Shown: positions 51,250 through 60,780, counted from the first letter of the stretch. The stretch: DNA of 64,000 nucleotides from Flavobacterium difficile (GCF_011392115.1 NZ_JAAJBT010000003.1:186001-250000); one strand, 5' to 3'. The notes: generated from the sequence alone by a model not told the origin. A program made the numbers and translations.

Positions 51250-54200
51250 TTATCCTGCTATAAATTCATCAAATGTTTTCAATTTATATTCTGGATTTGT
51301 TTTTTTAGCTTTTTCTAAAATTTTAGACAAATGTGTTTTTTCTAATTTTTTAAATTCAGCTTCTGCTTTATTAAACAATTCCAATACCGATTCGATGTTC
51401 GCTTTTTGAGAAGGTGAAGGCGCGTCGTATTGGCCTGCAATTGAGGCATAAATGGCACCTAATTTTTCTCTTAATTGTTTTTCTGCAGAACCTACATAGT
51501 TATCACCTGTGGTAATTACCATAGTGTTTTTTAACTTATTTAATTCTGCATTTATTTTATTAGCAGTTTTTGCATAACTTTTGTCCTTTGAAACAATTTT
51601 TTCATTTAGTTGTATCATTTCATCTATTTCATAAACCATAAATGCTAAGTTTTGAACTTTATCAAAAAGCATTTTAGTTGTAGTTCTTTGCTCAGCTCTA
51701 GAAGCAGTTGAAATGGGACTTTTAGGATCGTTTATGACTTCAAATTCCTGAGTATATTTGTCTTTTCCTTTTGTTAAAACAGCTTTATATTTGCCAGCAG
51801 GAACAAGTGGAGTTGTAAATCCGCTGTAATCTAATGTTTTTCCAATGGCCACTTTCGGACCTTTTTCATTGAAATCCCATGTTACAATGTTAATTCCTTT
51901 TTGATTGCTTACGGGTAAACTCACAATTTTATTTCCATTCATATCCTGAATTTCCATATCCATTTTACCAAATGTATTTCTTTTCTTCAAGTAATATACA
52001 ATTTGAGCAGATGTACTAGGGTTTGGACCCACAAATTCTAACTCAGAAGCAGTACTTCCAAATGAAGAATTTTCTACCTTTACAAAAGGTTTCGTTTTGA
52101 AGAAATGTACATCAGACGCAATCACTTCATTCGTAACTTGTCTTAAGATACTGATGTCGTCTAAAATGATAACACCTCTACCATGAGTAGCTAGTACTAA
52201 ATCGTTAGTTTTTTTGTGTAAGTCTAAATGCATTACAGCTACTGCTGGCATATTGTTTTCAAATTTCGACCAGTTTTTACCACCATCAACAGTGATGTAT
52301 AAACCTTTTTCAGTACCTAAAAACAATAAGTTTTCATTTACATAATCTTCCTGAATACAACGTGCAAAACCATCAATATCTTTAGTAACAATTGACGTCC
52401 AAGTTGCACCAAAATCTGTAGTTTTATATACATAAGTGTTCATGTCATTTTTAGTATGACCTTCAAAAACAGCGTACGCACTTCCTTTTGCAAAATTACT
52501 GGCTTCAATATGATAACACCAGGTGTTTTTTGGTAAACCAGCGATATTAGCAGTTACATTTTTCCAAGATTTTCCGCCATCTTGAGTAATTTGAATATTT
52601 CCATCATCGGCACCAGCCCAAATAATATCTTTACTTAGTGGTGATTCAGCTATTGTAAATAAAGTACAATGGTTTTCCGCTCCAGAATTATCTTTAGACA
52701 AACCACCCGAATTTTCTTGATTCATTTTTAGTTTGTCATTCGTAGTTAAATCTGGAGAAATAATTTTCCAACTAGCACCCATATCATCTGATACGTGTAC
52801 GAACTGACTTCCAGCGTAAATTCTATCTGGATTATGTAAACCTGTAACAATTGGTGTATTCCAGTTAAAACGTAATTTGGCCATCCCTTTTTCTTGTAAA
52901 GGCTGAATGGTTTTTAATTCTTTCGTTTCCACATTATAACGCCAGATGTTTTCGGCACCTTGCATTTCACTGTAAATGATTTTTTTAGTTGGATGTTTTA
53001 AAACTCTAAAACCATCGCCATAACCTACGCTATTCCAGTCTCTTGCTTCAATACCGCCATCACTTTTACTTGGTCCGTACCAAGAACCATTGTCTTGTAA
53101 ACCACCATAAATATTATACGGTTCTTCCGTGTCAAGCGTAATATGATAATATTGAGAAATAGGTAAATTTTTCACTATATCTAAAGTACTACCATTGTTC
53201 CAGCTTCTGTACATACCGCCATCGGTTCCTACATAAATACGATTGGTATCTATTGGATCTACAATGATATCGTGAATGTCAGAATGCATTGCACCTAAGT
53301 TTCTGAATGTTTTTCCACCATCACGAGAAATAGAACCGTTTAATCCACCTTTATAGATGATATCTGGATTTTTTGGATCGATAGTAATTCTAGAAAAGTA
53401 AAAAGGTCGAACTACTAAAGCGAAATCGTTATTTAAATGTTTCCAAGTTTTTCCAGCGTCTTCAGATTTATATAATCCTTTTTCATTTTCTTTTTCACAT
53501 TCAATTACAGAAAATAAAATATTTGGATTGGATGGAGCGACTGCAATTGCAATTCTTCCTAATTGTCCTGAAGGAAAACCGTTGTGAATTTTATTCCAAG
53601 TTTTTCCACCATCTGTAGTTTTAAATAGGGCAGAAGAGTTACCACCAGAATTGAAAGACCAAGCCGTTCTTCTAAATTCCCAAAAACTCGCATACATGAT
53701 ATTCGGATTAGTTGGGTCGATTACTAAATCTGAACAACCTGTTTTGTTATCGATATAATGTATTTTGTTCCAAGTTTTTCCACCATCTTTTGAATTATAG
53801 ATTCCTCTTTCTTCGCTGTCGCCCCAAAGTGCACCTAAAACACCAACCCAAATATTATTTGAGTCTCTAGGATCTACAATAATAGAGGAAATTCGGTCTG
53901 ATTTTGGTAAACCCATATTGGTCCAGTTTAATCCGCCATCAGTAGATTTATAAATTCCATCTCCTACAGAAACACTGTTTCTTGTCCAAGTTTCTCCAGT
54001 TCCAGCCCAAATTACGTTATCTGGGTTATTCGGATCAAAGGCTATAGTACCAATGGATTGTATGTGTTTATCGAATACAGGAACGAAGGAAGCACCACCG
54101 TCAGAACTTTTCCAAATTCCACCACCAGCTGCTCCTAAAAATATGATTTGATTATTTTTTGGATGCATGGCTAAGTCGGTTACACGGCCACTCATTATAG

Positions 54201-54321
54201 CTGGTCCGATTTGACGTGCAGCTAAATCTCCGAAAAGCTCTTTTCCTTTTAAGGTAATTTCTTGTGCATTTGTAGTTAAGGCACTTAGAGTTAATAGGGA
54301 AAGTAATACTGACTTTTTCAT
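51250..54321 (-). CDS. Large exported BNR/sortilin-type beta-propeller protein
   Basis: The 1023-residue protein has a signal peptide (about 1-19) and many Asp-box repeats of the form S-x-D-G-G-x-T-W ('KSSDGGASF', 'KSTDGGLNW', 'KTTDGGKTW', 'ITVDGGKNW') across about 30-730, giving one or two beta propellers as in VPS10/sortilin-like and BNR glycosyl-hydrolase-annotated proteins. The C-terminal 290 residues hold a beta-sandwich and coiled-coil-like helices. Catalytic residues are not evident, so hydrolase activity is doubtful. It follows the LolA-like gene by one base. Confidence 0.85.
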   Translation of the reverse strand: MKKSVLLSLLTLSALTTNAQEITLKGKELFGDLAARQIGPAIMSGRVTDLAMHPKNNQIIFLGAAGGGIWKSSDGGASFVPVFDKHIQSIGTIAFDPNNPDNVIWAGTGETWTRNSVSVGDGIYKSTDGGLNWTNMGLPKSDRISSIIVDPRDSNNIWVGVLGALWGDSEERGIYNSKDGGKTWNKIHYIDNKTGCSDLVIDPTNPNIMYASFWEFRRTAWSFNSGGNSSALFKTTDGGKTWNKIHNGFPSGQLGRIAIAVAPSNPNILFSVIECEKENEKGLYKSEDAGKTWKHLNNDFALVVRPFYFSRITIDPKNPDIIYKGGLNGSISRDGGKTFRNLGAMHSDIHDIIVDPIDTNRIYVGTDGGMYRSWNNGSTLDIVKNLPISQYYHITLDTEEPYNIYGGLQDNGSWYGPSKSDGGIEARDWNSVGYGDGFRVLKHPTKKIIYSEMQGAENIWRYNVETKELKTIQPLQEKGMAKLRFNWNTPIVTGLHNPDRIYAGSQFVHVSDDMGASWKIISPDLTTNDKLKMNQENSGGLSKDNSGAENHCTLFTIAESPLSKDIIWAGADDGNIQITQDGGKSWKNVTANIAGLPKNTWCYHIEASNFAKGSAYAVFEGHTKNDMNTYVYKTTDFGATWTSIVTKDIDGFARCIQEDYVNENLLFLGTEKGLYITVDGGKNWSKFENNMPAVAVMHLDLHKKTNDLVLATHGRGVIILDDISILRQVTNEVIASDVHFFKTKPFVKVENSSFGSTASELEFVGPNPSTSAQIVYYLKKRNTFGKMDMEIQDMNGNKIVSLPVSNQKGINIVTWDFNEKGPKVAIGKTLDYSGFTTPLVPAGKYKAVLTKGKDKYTQEFEVINDPKSPISTASRAEQRTTTKMLFDKVQNLAFMVYEIDEMIQLNEKIVSKDKSYAKTANKINAELNKLKNTMVITTGDNYVGSAEKQLREKLGAIYASIAGQYDAPSPSQKANIESVLELFNKAEAEFKKLEKTHLSKILEKAKKTNPEYKLKTFDEFIAG

Positions 54322-54322
54322 G

Positions 54323-55060
54323 TTATTCCGTTTTCATTTCAAATTCTTTTGCATCAACAGTAGGATTGATAAGGATTTTTTTAACCGTCATAGCTTGTCC
54401 GCCTTGATTCATTGTGAAAGGGAAAAACAAGCCATCTACTTCTTGATAATCTCCCATTGTGCTGGTAGATATCTGACCTTTTGAAGGACCTTCTTTAATT
54501 TCAGCTTCTGTCATAATTGGCACATAGTTTTCTGTGTCAAAATAATAGAAAGTTACATTTTCTTCTTTTTTACCGGCAACAGTAATTGGATCTTTTGTTA
54601 ATTTGATTTTAAAGCATTCTGTACCTTCTTTTGTTTCTTTACCAAGAAATTCCACTTTAAAACCTTTTTCTTTATAGTTTAAAAATGGATCTGGAAAATC
54701 TTTAATTTGACTTAACATGTTTTCAGTAGTTTCAGAATCTAATTTTTCTGCTTTCATAGTCATGAAGTTGGTACTCCATCCTGTTTTACCGTCAAATGCA
54801 ATTTGTGTAATTTCTTTTCCTTGAAAGTTAATTTTTACATACATTTTTCCAGTTTTGTCGTTAAAAACTTCAACTGGAATTTCCATACCGTTGTAGTTTG
54901 TAACCATACTCATTTTAAAACTATTTACTTTTGATAGTTTTTCTTTTCCACCGATATTTTCGAAATATTTAGTAATAATTTCGTCGGCAGTTTGTGCAGT
55001 AGAAGTTAAACTTGTGAATAAAATTGCTGCAGATGCAATTAAGGTTTTTAGTGTTTTCAT
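54323..55060 (-). CDS. Exported LolA-like lipoprotein-sorting-type protein
   Basis: The 245-residue protein has a signal peptide (about 1-22, 'STAQ'). 'ADEIITKYFENIGGKEKLSK' (about 25-44) opens a Bacteroidota LolA/LolB-like fold, with 'NGMEIPVEVFNDKTGKMYVK' and 'KGQISTSTMGDYQEVDGLFF' later. It probably binds a hydrophobic ligand in the periplasm. It is in an operon with the large BNR-repeat protein one base downstream, so the two may share a secretion or sorting role. Confidence 0.82.
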   Translation of the reverse strand: MKTLKTLIASAAILFTSLTSTAQTADEIITKYFENIGGKEKLSKVNSFKMSMVTNYNGMEIPVEVFNDKTGKMYVKINFQGKEITQIAFDGKTGWSTNFMTMKAEKLDSETTENMLSQIKDFPDPFLNYKEKGFKVEFLGKETKEGTECFKIKLTKDPITVAGKKEENVTFYYFDTENYVPIMTEAEIKEGPSKGQISTSTMGDYQEVDGLFFPFTMNQGGQAMTVKKILINPTVDAKEFEMKTE

Positions 55061-55172
55061 AATAGAATTTTTTAGTTTACTTATTAGTAGTGAGTGTTTT
55101 AAAAAAGTTACAAAATTTGGAGAATTAAATTAATACTATTATTTTAGCTTTTTAACTGCCAAAATAATTTTT

Positions 55173-55856
55173 ATGTATACGCCAATTAATCTGTGGGCTG
55201 AAGACGATCGCCCGAGAGAAAAACTTCAACTAAAAGGTAAAAGTGCCTTATCTGATTCCGAATTATTAGCAATTTTAATTGGTTCCGGTTCTAGAAATGA
55301 AAGTGCCGTACAATTATGTCAGCGAATTTTAGCCACAACAAATCAAAATCTTAATCAACTTAGTAAGTTGTCTATGAGTCAATTGATGCAATTTAAAGGA
55401 ATTGGAGAAGCTAAGGCCATTTCAATTATTGCTGCTTTAGAACTTGGTAGACGAAGAAGAATTGAAGATGCCACGGAGTTGTCTCAAATTTCCTCAAGTA
55501 AAAATGTCTTTCAAATCATGCAGCCTATTATTGGTGAATTACCACATGAAGAATTTTGGGTATTGTTTTTAAATAATTCTAACAAAGTAATACACAAAAC
55601 ACAAATTAGTAAGGGTGGCATTACCGGAACAGTTGTAGATACTAGAATGGTTTTTAAAGTAGCTTGTGAACACTATGCAACTTCTATCATTTTATGTCAC
55701 AATCATCCTTCTGGAAAACTCCAAGCTAGTGTGGCTGATATTTCATTAACCAAAAAAATTAAAATCGCTGGAGATACTTTAGATATATTGGTTTTAGATC
55801 ATGTAATTGTAACAGAGTTTGGCTTTTTTAGTTTTAAAGACGAAGGAATTTTTTAA
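55173..55856 (+). CDS. radC: RadC-type JAMM-domain protein
   Basis: The 227-residue protein begins with the helix-hairpin-helix part ('NLWAEDDRPREKLQLKGKSA', 'MQFKGIGEAKAISIIAALEL') and ends with the JAMM metalloprotease-like domain ('LCHNHPSGKLQASVADISLT', about 175-194; HxH and Asp ligands are present). RadC was named for DNA repair, but its role there is contested. It is cytoplasmic and alone in its direction. Confidence 0.92.
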   Translation: MYTPINLWAEDDRPREKLQLKGKSALSDSELLAILIGSGSRNESAVQLCQRILATTNQNLNQLSKLSMSQLMQFKGIGEAKAISIIAALELGRRRRIEDATELSQISSSKNVFQIMQPIIGELPHEEFWVLFLNNSNKVIHKTQISKGGITGTVVDTRMVFKVACEHYATSIILCHNHPSGKLQASVADISLTKKIKIAGDTLDILVLDHVIVTEFGFFSFKDEGIF

Positions 55857-56052
55857 TTACTACTCATTTTAAAGATTTAAATGTTTTATCAGATAATAAA
55901 GTAATGTTTCAAGCACTAATCAATTTTACAAGTTTTTAAAAAACAGTGAAATTAACCACTTTAATTACTGTAGGAAAAAATCTGTATGCCTATTTAGCAA
56001 TTAATTAAGAATAGAAAACCTATTTTTGCAAAATAAACTAGAATAACAGACA
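55857..56052. other. Intergenic region between radC and the next gene
   Basis: AT-rich, no gene. TATTTTTG at 56021-56028 fits the -7 consensus and is the likely promoter element of the gene at 56053. Confidence 0.45.
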
Positions 56053-56523
56053 ATGAACGAATTATATCAATTTACAAAACAAGATTTAGATTTAGTATCA
56101 GAAATAAAAAAACATCAAAACATCACTTCAATCTATTATCATTTTTGGATCAATTTGGTAAATCCTGAAGAAAAATTTGTTTTTGTAGATACTATCGAAA
56201 TTCTTTTTGATAAAACTACAACTTATTTTTTTAAAATTAACGAAGACGATACGGGTTATTTTATATCTACATCCTATAATTTTGAAGCAGAACAAAAAGC
56301 ATTAGCTGAAAAATTTCAAGACGTACTTTCTTTAAAAAGAGTTGATGTAAGTCAAGCTACCATTTGGAAAGACAAAATCATCACGCCATTATTATCTGTA
56401 GATACTGTAGTTGATTATGAAAATAGAAACGAAAATTTTATTCACTTCGATTTTATTGATGGGTCTTTGGCCATTTATTATAATGAAGAAAAAGGTTTGT
56501 TTGTAGAATATTATGAAGAATAA
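56053..56523 (+). CDS. Conserved-looking hypothetical protein, 156 aa
   Basis: The cytoplasmic protein is acidic with alternating beta and helix pattern ('SIYYHFWINL', 'FVDTIEILFDKTTTYFFKIN', 'SLAIYYNEEKGLFVEYYEE'). No domain is recognised. It converges on the Fur-family gene with no room for a terminator, its stop adjoining that gene's. Confidence 0.6.
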   Translation: MNELYQFTKQDLDLVSEIKKHQNITSIYYHFWINLVNPEEKFVFVDTIEILFDKTTTYFFKINEDDTGYFISTSYNFEAEQKALAEKFQDVLSLKRVDVSQATIWKDKIITPLLSVDTVVDYENRNENFIHFDFIDGSLAIYYNEEKGLFVEYYEE

Positions 56524-56952
56524 TTAAACATTACACTTTTTACAAATACCGTTTAGTAATATTTGAGTTTCTTTAACTTGGTACTCATTCGAAATTTCAA
56601 TTTTCGGAATTACATTTTCTATACAAGTAGTTTCTTTACAAACTAAACAATTAAAATGAACATGTTCGTGGTTGTGATTGTGGTGTTTGTTTTCTTCTTC
56701 TAAAACAGATGTTTTATGGTCGCACTCTGAACATAAAGCATATTGAATCACTCCGTCGAAATTAGCAATTTTGTGCAATTTTCCCTCTAAAACCAATCGG
56801 TCGAGTGCTCTGTAAATGGTTACTCGATCAATTGTATTCTCAAAAAAGTCTTGAAAATCTTTATGGCTTAGTGCCGATTTTCGTGAGATTAAGACATTTA
56901 AAATTTCAGTTTTCGTGGTTGAGGTTCTTTCTCTTTTTATTTTTTTTTCCAT
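56524..56952 (-). CDS. Fur-family regulator, probably Zur-type
   Basis: The 142-residue protein has the Fur winged helix ('ALSHKDFQDFFENTIDRVTI', 'YRALDRLVLEGKLHKI') and a C-terminal metal domain. A His-rich stretch 'ENKHHNHNHEHVHFNCLVC' (about 88-106) and three Cys pairs (CSEC, CLVC, CKKC) suggest zinc binding. It is divergent from the MerC-like gene and near a zinc-like ABC system, so I favour zinc sensing (Zur); iron or other metal cannot be excluded. Confidence 0.88.
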   Translation of the reverse strand: MEKKIKRERTSTTKTEILNVLISRKSALSHKDFQDFFENTIDRVTIYRALDRLVLEGKLHKIANFDGVIQYALCSECDHKTSVLEEENKHHNHNHEHVHFNCLVCKETTCIENVIPKIEISNEYQVKETQILLNGICKKCNV

Positions 56953-56971
56953 TTTTTAATATTTTAACAAC

Positions 56972-57020
56972 AACATTGTTGCGCTTAAATATAAATTACT
57001 ATATTTGCAACACAATTGCG
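56972..57020. promoter_or_regulatory. Divergent promoters of the Fur-type and MerC-like genes
   Basis: On the plus strand TTG (56979-56981) and TATATTTG (57000-57007) are 18 bases apart. On the minus strand TTG (57015-57013) and TATATTTA (56993-56986) are 19 bases apart. The palindrome caacaa-ca-ttgttg and TTGCAACACAATTGCG overlap them, and are candidates for autoregulation. Confidence 0.6.
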
Positions 57021-57035
57021 TTTAATGGTAAAGAT

Positions 57036-57383
57036 ATGAAAAAACAAACAATAGCAACATTGGATTATTTAGGAATTTCAAGCGCCTCAATTTGTTTGGT
57101 GCATTGCTTGTTGTTTCCACTTTTACCATTTATTCCAATAGGCATTAGTCATAATCACTATATCGATTTGTTTTTTGCATTACTTGGGTTATTTGTAGTG
57201 GTAAAAATACTAAAAACAAATACAAAATGGTATATAAAAATTATTTTGACGGTTTCAATGGTAATTATTTTTTGTAGTGTGTTTTTTACGCTATTATTTC
57301 ATCAACATACTTCTCTCCTATATTTTGGTGGAATGGGAATGATCGTGGGGCATGTTTTGAATTTTAAAAATCAAAGACACTAA
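57036..57383 (+). CDS. MerC-domain membrane protein
   Basis: The start at ATG 57036 gives 115 residues. It has four membrane helices, 'ISSASICLVHCLLFPLLPFI' (about 15-34) with the Cys of the MerC family, and 'LLFHQHTSLLYFGGMG' near the end. MerC proteins transport mercuric ions, but homologues next to Fur-family genes may handle zinc or other metals. Its promoter overlaps that of the regulator. Confidence 0.82.
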   Translation: MKKQTIATLDYLGISSASICLVHCLLFPLLPFIPIGISHNHYIDLFFALLGLFVVVKILKTNTKWYIKIILTVSMVIIFCSVFFTLLFHQHTSLLYFGGMGMIVGHVLNFKNQRH

Positions 57384-57606
57384 ATTTCTTTTGACTCATA
57401 AGATTATGATACAATCTGATAATAATGAAAAATATTTTTTTTTGATACTCACATGTTGATGTAAATAGAAAATTTCCTTTTTTTCAATCTTTTGCGGAGT
57501 GTTTAGTTAATTAGTTATAAATTTTCCTCCGCAGAAGCGAAAAAAAAGTTAATATTTTCTTCTTCTGTTACTTTCTTCTTATATTGCGTAGCAAAATAAA
57601 ACACTA
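57384..57606. other. Intergenic region before the ABC transporter operon
   Basis: No gene. An inverted repeat tgcggag/ctccgca lies about 57493-57535 with a long loop. TTGCGTAGCAA (57584-57594) is a short palindrome overlapping a TATATTGC element 13 bases before the ATP-binding gene start and may be a Zur site. Confidence 0.45.
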
Positions 57607-58236
57607 ATGATAAGTACCAAAAACATTACGTTTTCTTACAACCAAGAGCAATCTTTTATTTTTCCTGATTTGTTTTGTCAGGCCGGAAATACGATTTTGG
57701 TTACCGGAAATTCTGGAAAGGGAAAAACTACTTATTTACACATTTTAGCTGGATTATTACAACCAAATTCTGGAGAAATTGTAATTGATAATAAAGATAT
57801 CACACATTTAAAAGGTAGCAAATCCGATAAATTTAGAGGTAAAAATATCGGAGTAGTTTTTCAGAAATCGCATTTTATTGCGTCGCTTTCTGTTTTGGAA
57901 AATTTAGAAATGGCTAGTTGGTTAGCTACTGGAAAAAAGCATAAAGCTAGAGCCAAAGAATTACTACAAAAATTAGACATTGCAGAACAAGCACACAAAC
58001 TCCCGAGTCAATTAAGTGTTGGACAGCAACAGCGTGTTTCTATTGCTAGAGCTTTGATGAATGAGCCTAAAGTGTTATTGGCAGATGAACCAACTTCAAG
58101 TTTAGACGATAAAAATGCTGATAATGTCATTGAACTTTTAGAAACTTTATCTAAAGAATACAAAACGGCTTTAATTATTGTTACACATGACAGTCGCATT
58201 AAAGAAAAATTCACCAATCAAATTACAATGGTATGA
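57607..58236 (+). CDS. ABC transporter ATP-binding protein
   Basis: The 209-residue protein has Walker A 'GNSGKGKTT' (about 34-42), Q-loop 'VVFQKSHF', signature 'LSVGQQQRVSIARAL' (about 137-151), Walker B 'VLLADEPTSSLDD' and the H-loop 'TH' near 191. It is of the LolD/MacB size class. It pairs with the permease whose start overlaps its stop (ATGA). Confidence 0.94.
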   Translation: MISTKNITFSYNQEQSFIFPDLFCQAGNTILVTGNSGKGKTTYLHILAGLLQPNSGEIVIDNKDITHLKGSKSDKFRGKNIGVVFQKSHFIASLSVLENLEMASWLATGKKHKARAKELLQKLDIAEQAHKLPSQLSVGQQQRVSIARALMNEPKVLLADEPTSSLDDKNADNVIELLETLSKEYKTALIIVTHDSRIKEKFTNQITMV

Positions 58237-59612
58237 TCGGAAAGTTAGCATGGAAAAATATTTGGTTTAAACCTCTCAATACGATTTTAAGTATTTTGTT
58301 ATTAACGGCTTCAGTGGCTATAATAACCGTTTTGATATTAGTTGAAAAACAATTCGAAGAAAAATACCAAAGCAATTTAGATGGTGTCGATTTGGTTTTA
58401 GGTGCACAAGGAAGTCCATTGCAATTGGTGTTGTCTTCTGTATATCAAGTAGATGATCCAACAGGAAATATTAGTTACGATTCGGTAAAGGTTTGGATGA
58501 AACATCCGTATGTAAAAAAAGCCATTCCTTTAGCTTATGGTGATAATTATGTTGGATTTAAAATTGTTGGTACAACGCCAGATTACATTGATAAATACCA
58601 AGCAAAAATTGCTGAAGGAAAAGTATTTGAGCACAATTTTGAAGTAGTTGTTGGAGCGGATGTTGCTGAAAAATTAAATTTAAAATTAGGTGATACTTTT
58701 AAAGGTACTCACGGAAGTGCTGCTGAAGGAGAAGTGCACGAACACGGCGAATATGTAATTGTAGGTATTGCTTCCAAAACAGGAAAAGTAATAGATAATT
58801 TAATTTTATCTAACATACCAACCGTTTGGCAAATGCATCATGAAGAAGGCCATGAAGCAGAACATCATGAAGTAGCCGAAAATCCTCCGCATGGAGAACC
58901 AGGTCATGTGCATCATGAGGAAGAAGAAATGACAGAAAATCCAGCGCATGGAGAACCTGGTCATGTGCATCATGAGGAAGAAGAAGTAACTGAAAATCCA
59001 GCTCACGGAGAAGAAGGTCACGTTCATGAGGAACATGAATCGGATATGACTATAGAGGAACCAAACATGGAAATCACTTCTGTTTTAATTGAATTTAAAA
59101 ATAAAATGGGAATTTTTGTTTGGCCCAATTTAATCGCTCAAAATACTAAAATGCAAGCGGCGCTTCCAACCTATCAAATGAACAGATTGTTCGATATGTT
59201 TGGAGTAGGATTGAATGCATTAAAATATTTAGCTTTCGGAATCATGTTAATTTCAGGAATTTCTATTTTCATTGCTTTGTTCAATACTTTAAAAGAGAGA
59301 AAAGCAGAATTTGCCTTAATGCGTGTGAACGGAGCCAAAAGACATCAATTACTTTTAGTGGTTTTATATGAAAGTATATTGCTTTGTGTAGTAGGTTATC
59401 TGTTTGGCACCATTTTGGGTAGAGTAGGAATAGTTTTGTTGTCAAAAGCTTCAGAATCAGATTTTAAATTAGGATTTAATCCCATGGAAATCATTTGGGA
59501 AAAAGAAGGGCTTTTATTCGGTTTAACATTGTTAGTCGGATTAATTGCGGCAGGTATTCCGGCCATAAAAGCCTATACATTAAATATTTCAAAAACATTA
59601 GCAAATGCGTAA
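58233..59612 (+). CDS. ABC transporter permease with His-rich repeat insertion
   Basis: The 459-residue FtsX-like permease has one N-terminal helix (about 15-38), a large periplasmic domain, and three C-terminal helices (about 325-450). The periplasmic domain carries a His/Glu-rich insertion at about 205-275 with a 19-residue unit ('ENPAHGEPGHVHHEEEE') in three tandem copies, a likely metal-binding region. Together with the ATPase and DUF3299 neighbours this resembles the zinc-regulated zrg-type systems of Vibrio as I remember them. It may transport or sense zinc. Confidence 0.85.
   Translation: MIGKLAWKNIWFKPLNTILSILLLTASVAIITVLILVEKQFEEKYQSNLDGVDLVLGAQGSPLQLVLSSVYQVDDPTGNISYDSVKVWMKHPYVKKAIPLAYGDNYVGFKIVGTTPDYIDKYQAKIAEGKVFEHNFEVVVGADVAEKLNLKLGDTFKGTHGSAAEGEVHEHGEYVIVGIASKTGKVIDNLILSNIPTVWQMHHEEGHEAEHHEVAENPPHGEPGHVHHEEEEMTENPAHGEPGHVHHEEEEVTENPAHGEEGHVHEEHESDMTIEEPNMEITSVLIEFKNKMGIFVWPNLIAQNTKMQAALPTYQMNRLFDMFGVGLNALKYLAFGIMLISGISIFIALFNTLKERKAEFALMRVNGAKRHQLLLVVLYESILLCVVGYLFGTILGRVGIVLLSKASESDFKLGFNPMEIIWEKEGLLFGLTLLVGLIAAGIPAIKAYTLNISKTLANA
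58878..59051 (+). repeat. Three tandem 57-base units coding a His-rich repeat
   Basis: Units begin at 58878, 58935 and 58992 within the permease gene. The first two are nearly identical and the third diverges at its end. Each codes ENPxHGExGHVH, adding metal-binding histidines. Confidence 0.9.
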
Positions 59613-60090
59613 TTCAGTAAAAATTATTATGGCCTTATTTATAGGCGTTTTCTTATTTAGTTTTCAAAATCAAAGTGAAGTAACTTCTCTAAAAGTATCT
59701 AAGAAATATGTGGCAGCTGACACTTTAACTTGGAAAATGTTAGGAGAAATTAAATACATGAAGAAAAAACACGCTTCTTATGGCGAAGTTGATTTTCCAA
59801 TCATAAATACAAAATTGAAAAAATTAGCAAAGAAAACTATTGTAATGAGTGGTTTTATTGTGCCGATTGATAATAAAAATTATGCATTAAGCAAAAATGT
59901 ATTCGCTTCTTGTTTTTTCTGTGGAAAGTCAGGACCAGAAACCATTATGGGAATTAAATTTAAAGGCGCGACTCCAAAATTGAAAACAGATACTTATTTA
60001 ACCATTAAAGGAACGTTTCGTCCAAATGAAAATGATGTAGAAGATTGGATTTATAATTGCGATAACGCCGAAATTGTAAAAGGGAATTAA
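59605..60090 (+). CDS. DUF3299-like exported protein
   Basis: The 161-residue protein has a signal peptide (about 1-25) and a compact beta-rich domain. 'TIVMSGFIVPIDNKNYALSK' (about 78-97) and 'FASCFFCGKSGPETIMGI' (about 101-118) match DUF3299 from memory, with Cys residues that may bind metal. Its gene overlaps the permease by 8 bases. DUF3299 genes accompany this transporter type, so it is probably a periplasmic component. Confidence 0.78.
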   Translation: MRNSVKIIMALFIGVFLFSFQNQSEVTSLKVSKKYVAADTLTWKMLGEIKYMKKKHASYGEVDFPIINTKLKKLAKKTIVMSGFIVPIDNKNYALSKNVFASCFFCGKSGPETIMGIKFKGATPKLKTDTYLTIKGTFRPNENDVEDWIYNCDNAEIVKGN

Positions 60091-60093
60091 GTT

Positions 60094-60780
60094 TTGAAGG
60101 AAATTAAACATGTTTTTTTTGATTTAGATCATACGCTTTGGGATTTTGAGAAAAATTCTGCCTTAGCTTTTGAAAAAATATTTGAAGAATTAAATTTTAA
60201 CATTGATTCTAAAAAATTCATGGACATTTATAATCCTATAAATGTGGCTTATTGGAAGTTGTATGAAAGAAACGAAATTGATCAAGAAACCTTACGAATT
60301 AATCGAGTAAAAGATGCATTTGAGGCTATTGGGTTAACTATTACCTTAGATGAAATCCATACAATTTCAGATTTATTTATTGCTTATTTGACATCCAATA
60401 ATCATTTAATTGATGGAACAATTGATTTGTTAGAGTATTTAAAAGAAAAATATACTTTGCACATTATTACTAACGGATTTTCATCTGTTCAAGAAGTGAA
60501 GTTGCAAAAAAGCAATTTAGATAAGTATTTTGTAACTATCACTGATTCTGAAGCAGCGGGAAATAAAAAGCCACATGAAACTATTTTTCAGCATGCTTTA
60601 ACGGTTGCAAATGCCTCAAAAGCTGAAAGTATAATGGTTGGAGATAGTATAGAAGCAGATGTTTTAGGGGCAATTAACTTCGGTATAACGGCGGTTTATT
60701 TCAATCCATCAAACGAAAAAGTTCCAAATGATCAAATTATTCAAATTCAAAAATTAATACAATTAAAAAATATATTATAA
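60094..60780 (+). CDS. YjjG-family HAD nucleotidase
   Basis: The 228-residue HAD hydrolase has motif I 'FFDLDHTLWDFEKN' (Asp 9 and 11), motif II 'IITNGFSSVQE' (about 126-136), Lys in 'GNKKPHETIF' and motif IV 'MVGDSIEADVLGA' (about 185-197). It resembles the YjjG subfamily that dephosphorylates non-canonical pyrimidine nucleotides. The frame begins with TTG at 60094, 3 bases after the DUF3299 stop. Its stop overlaps the next start (TAATG). Confidence 0.88.
   Translation: MKEIKHVFFDLDHTLWDFEKNSALAFEKIFEELNFNIDSKKFMDIYNPINVAYWKLYERNEIDQETLRINRVKDAFEAIGLTITLDEIHTISDLFIAYLTSNNHLIDGTIDLLEYLKEKYTLHIITNGFSSVQEVKLQKSNLDKYFVTITDSEAAGNKKPHETIFQHALTVANASKAESIMVGDSIEADVLGAINFGITAVYFNPSNEKVPNDQIIQIQKLIQLKNIL

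Noticed and set aside
58806..59036. Minus-strand Met/Phe-rich ORF
   Set aside because: It is the antisense shadow of the His-rich repeats in the permease; its periodicity comes from that repeat.
58878..59051. CRISPR-like array
   Set aside because: The repeated units are contiguous, in frame, and code for a protein repeat; there are no spacers.
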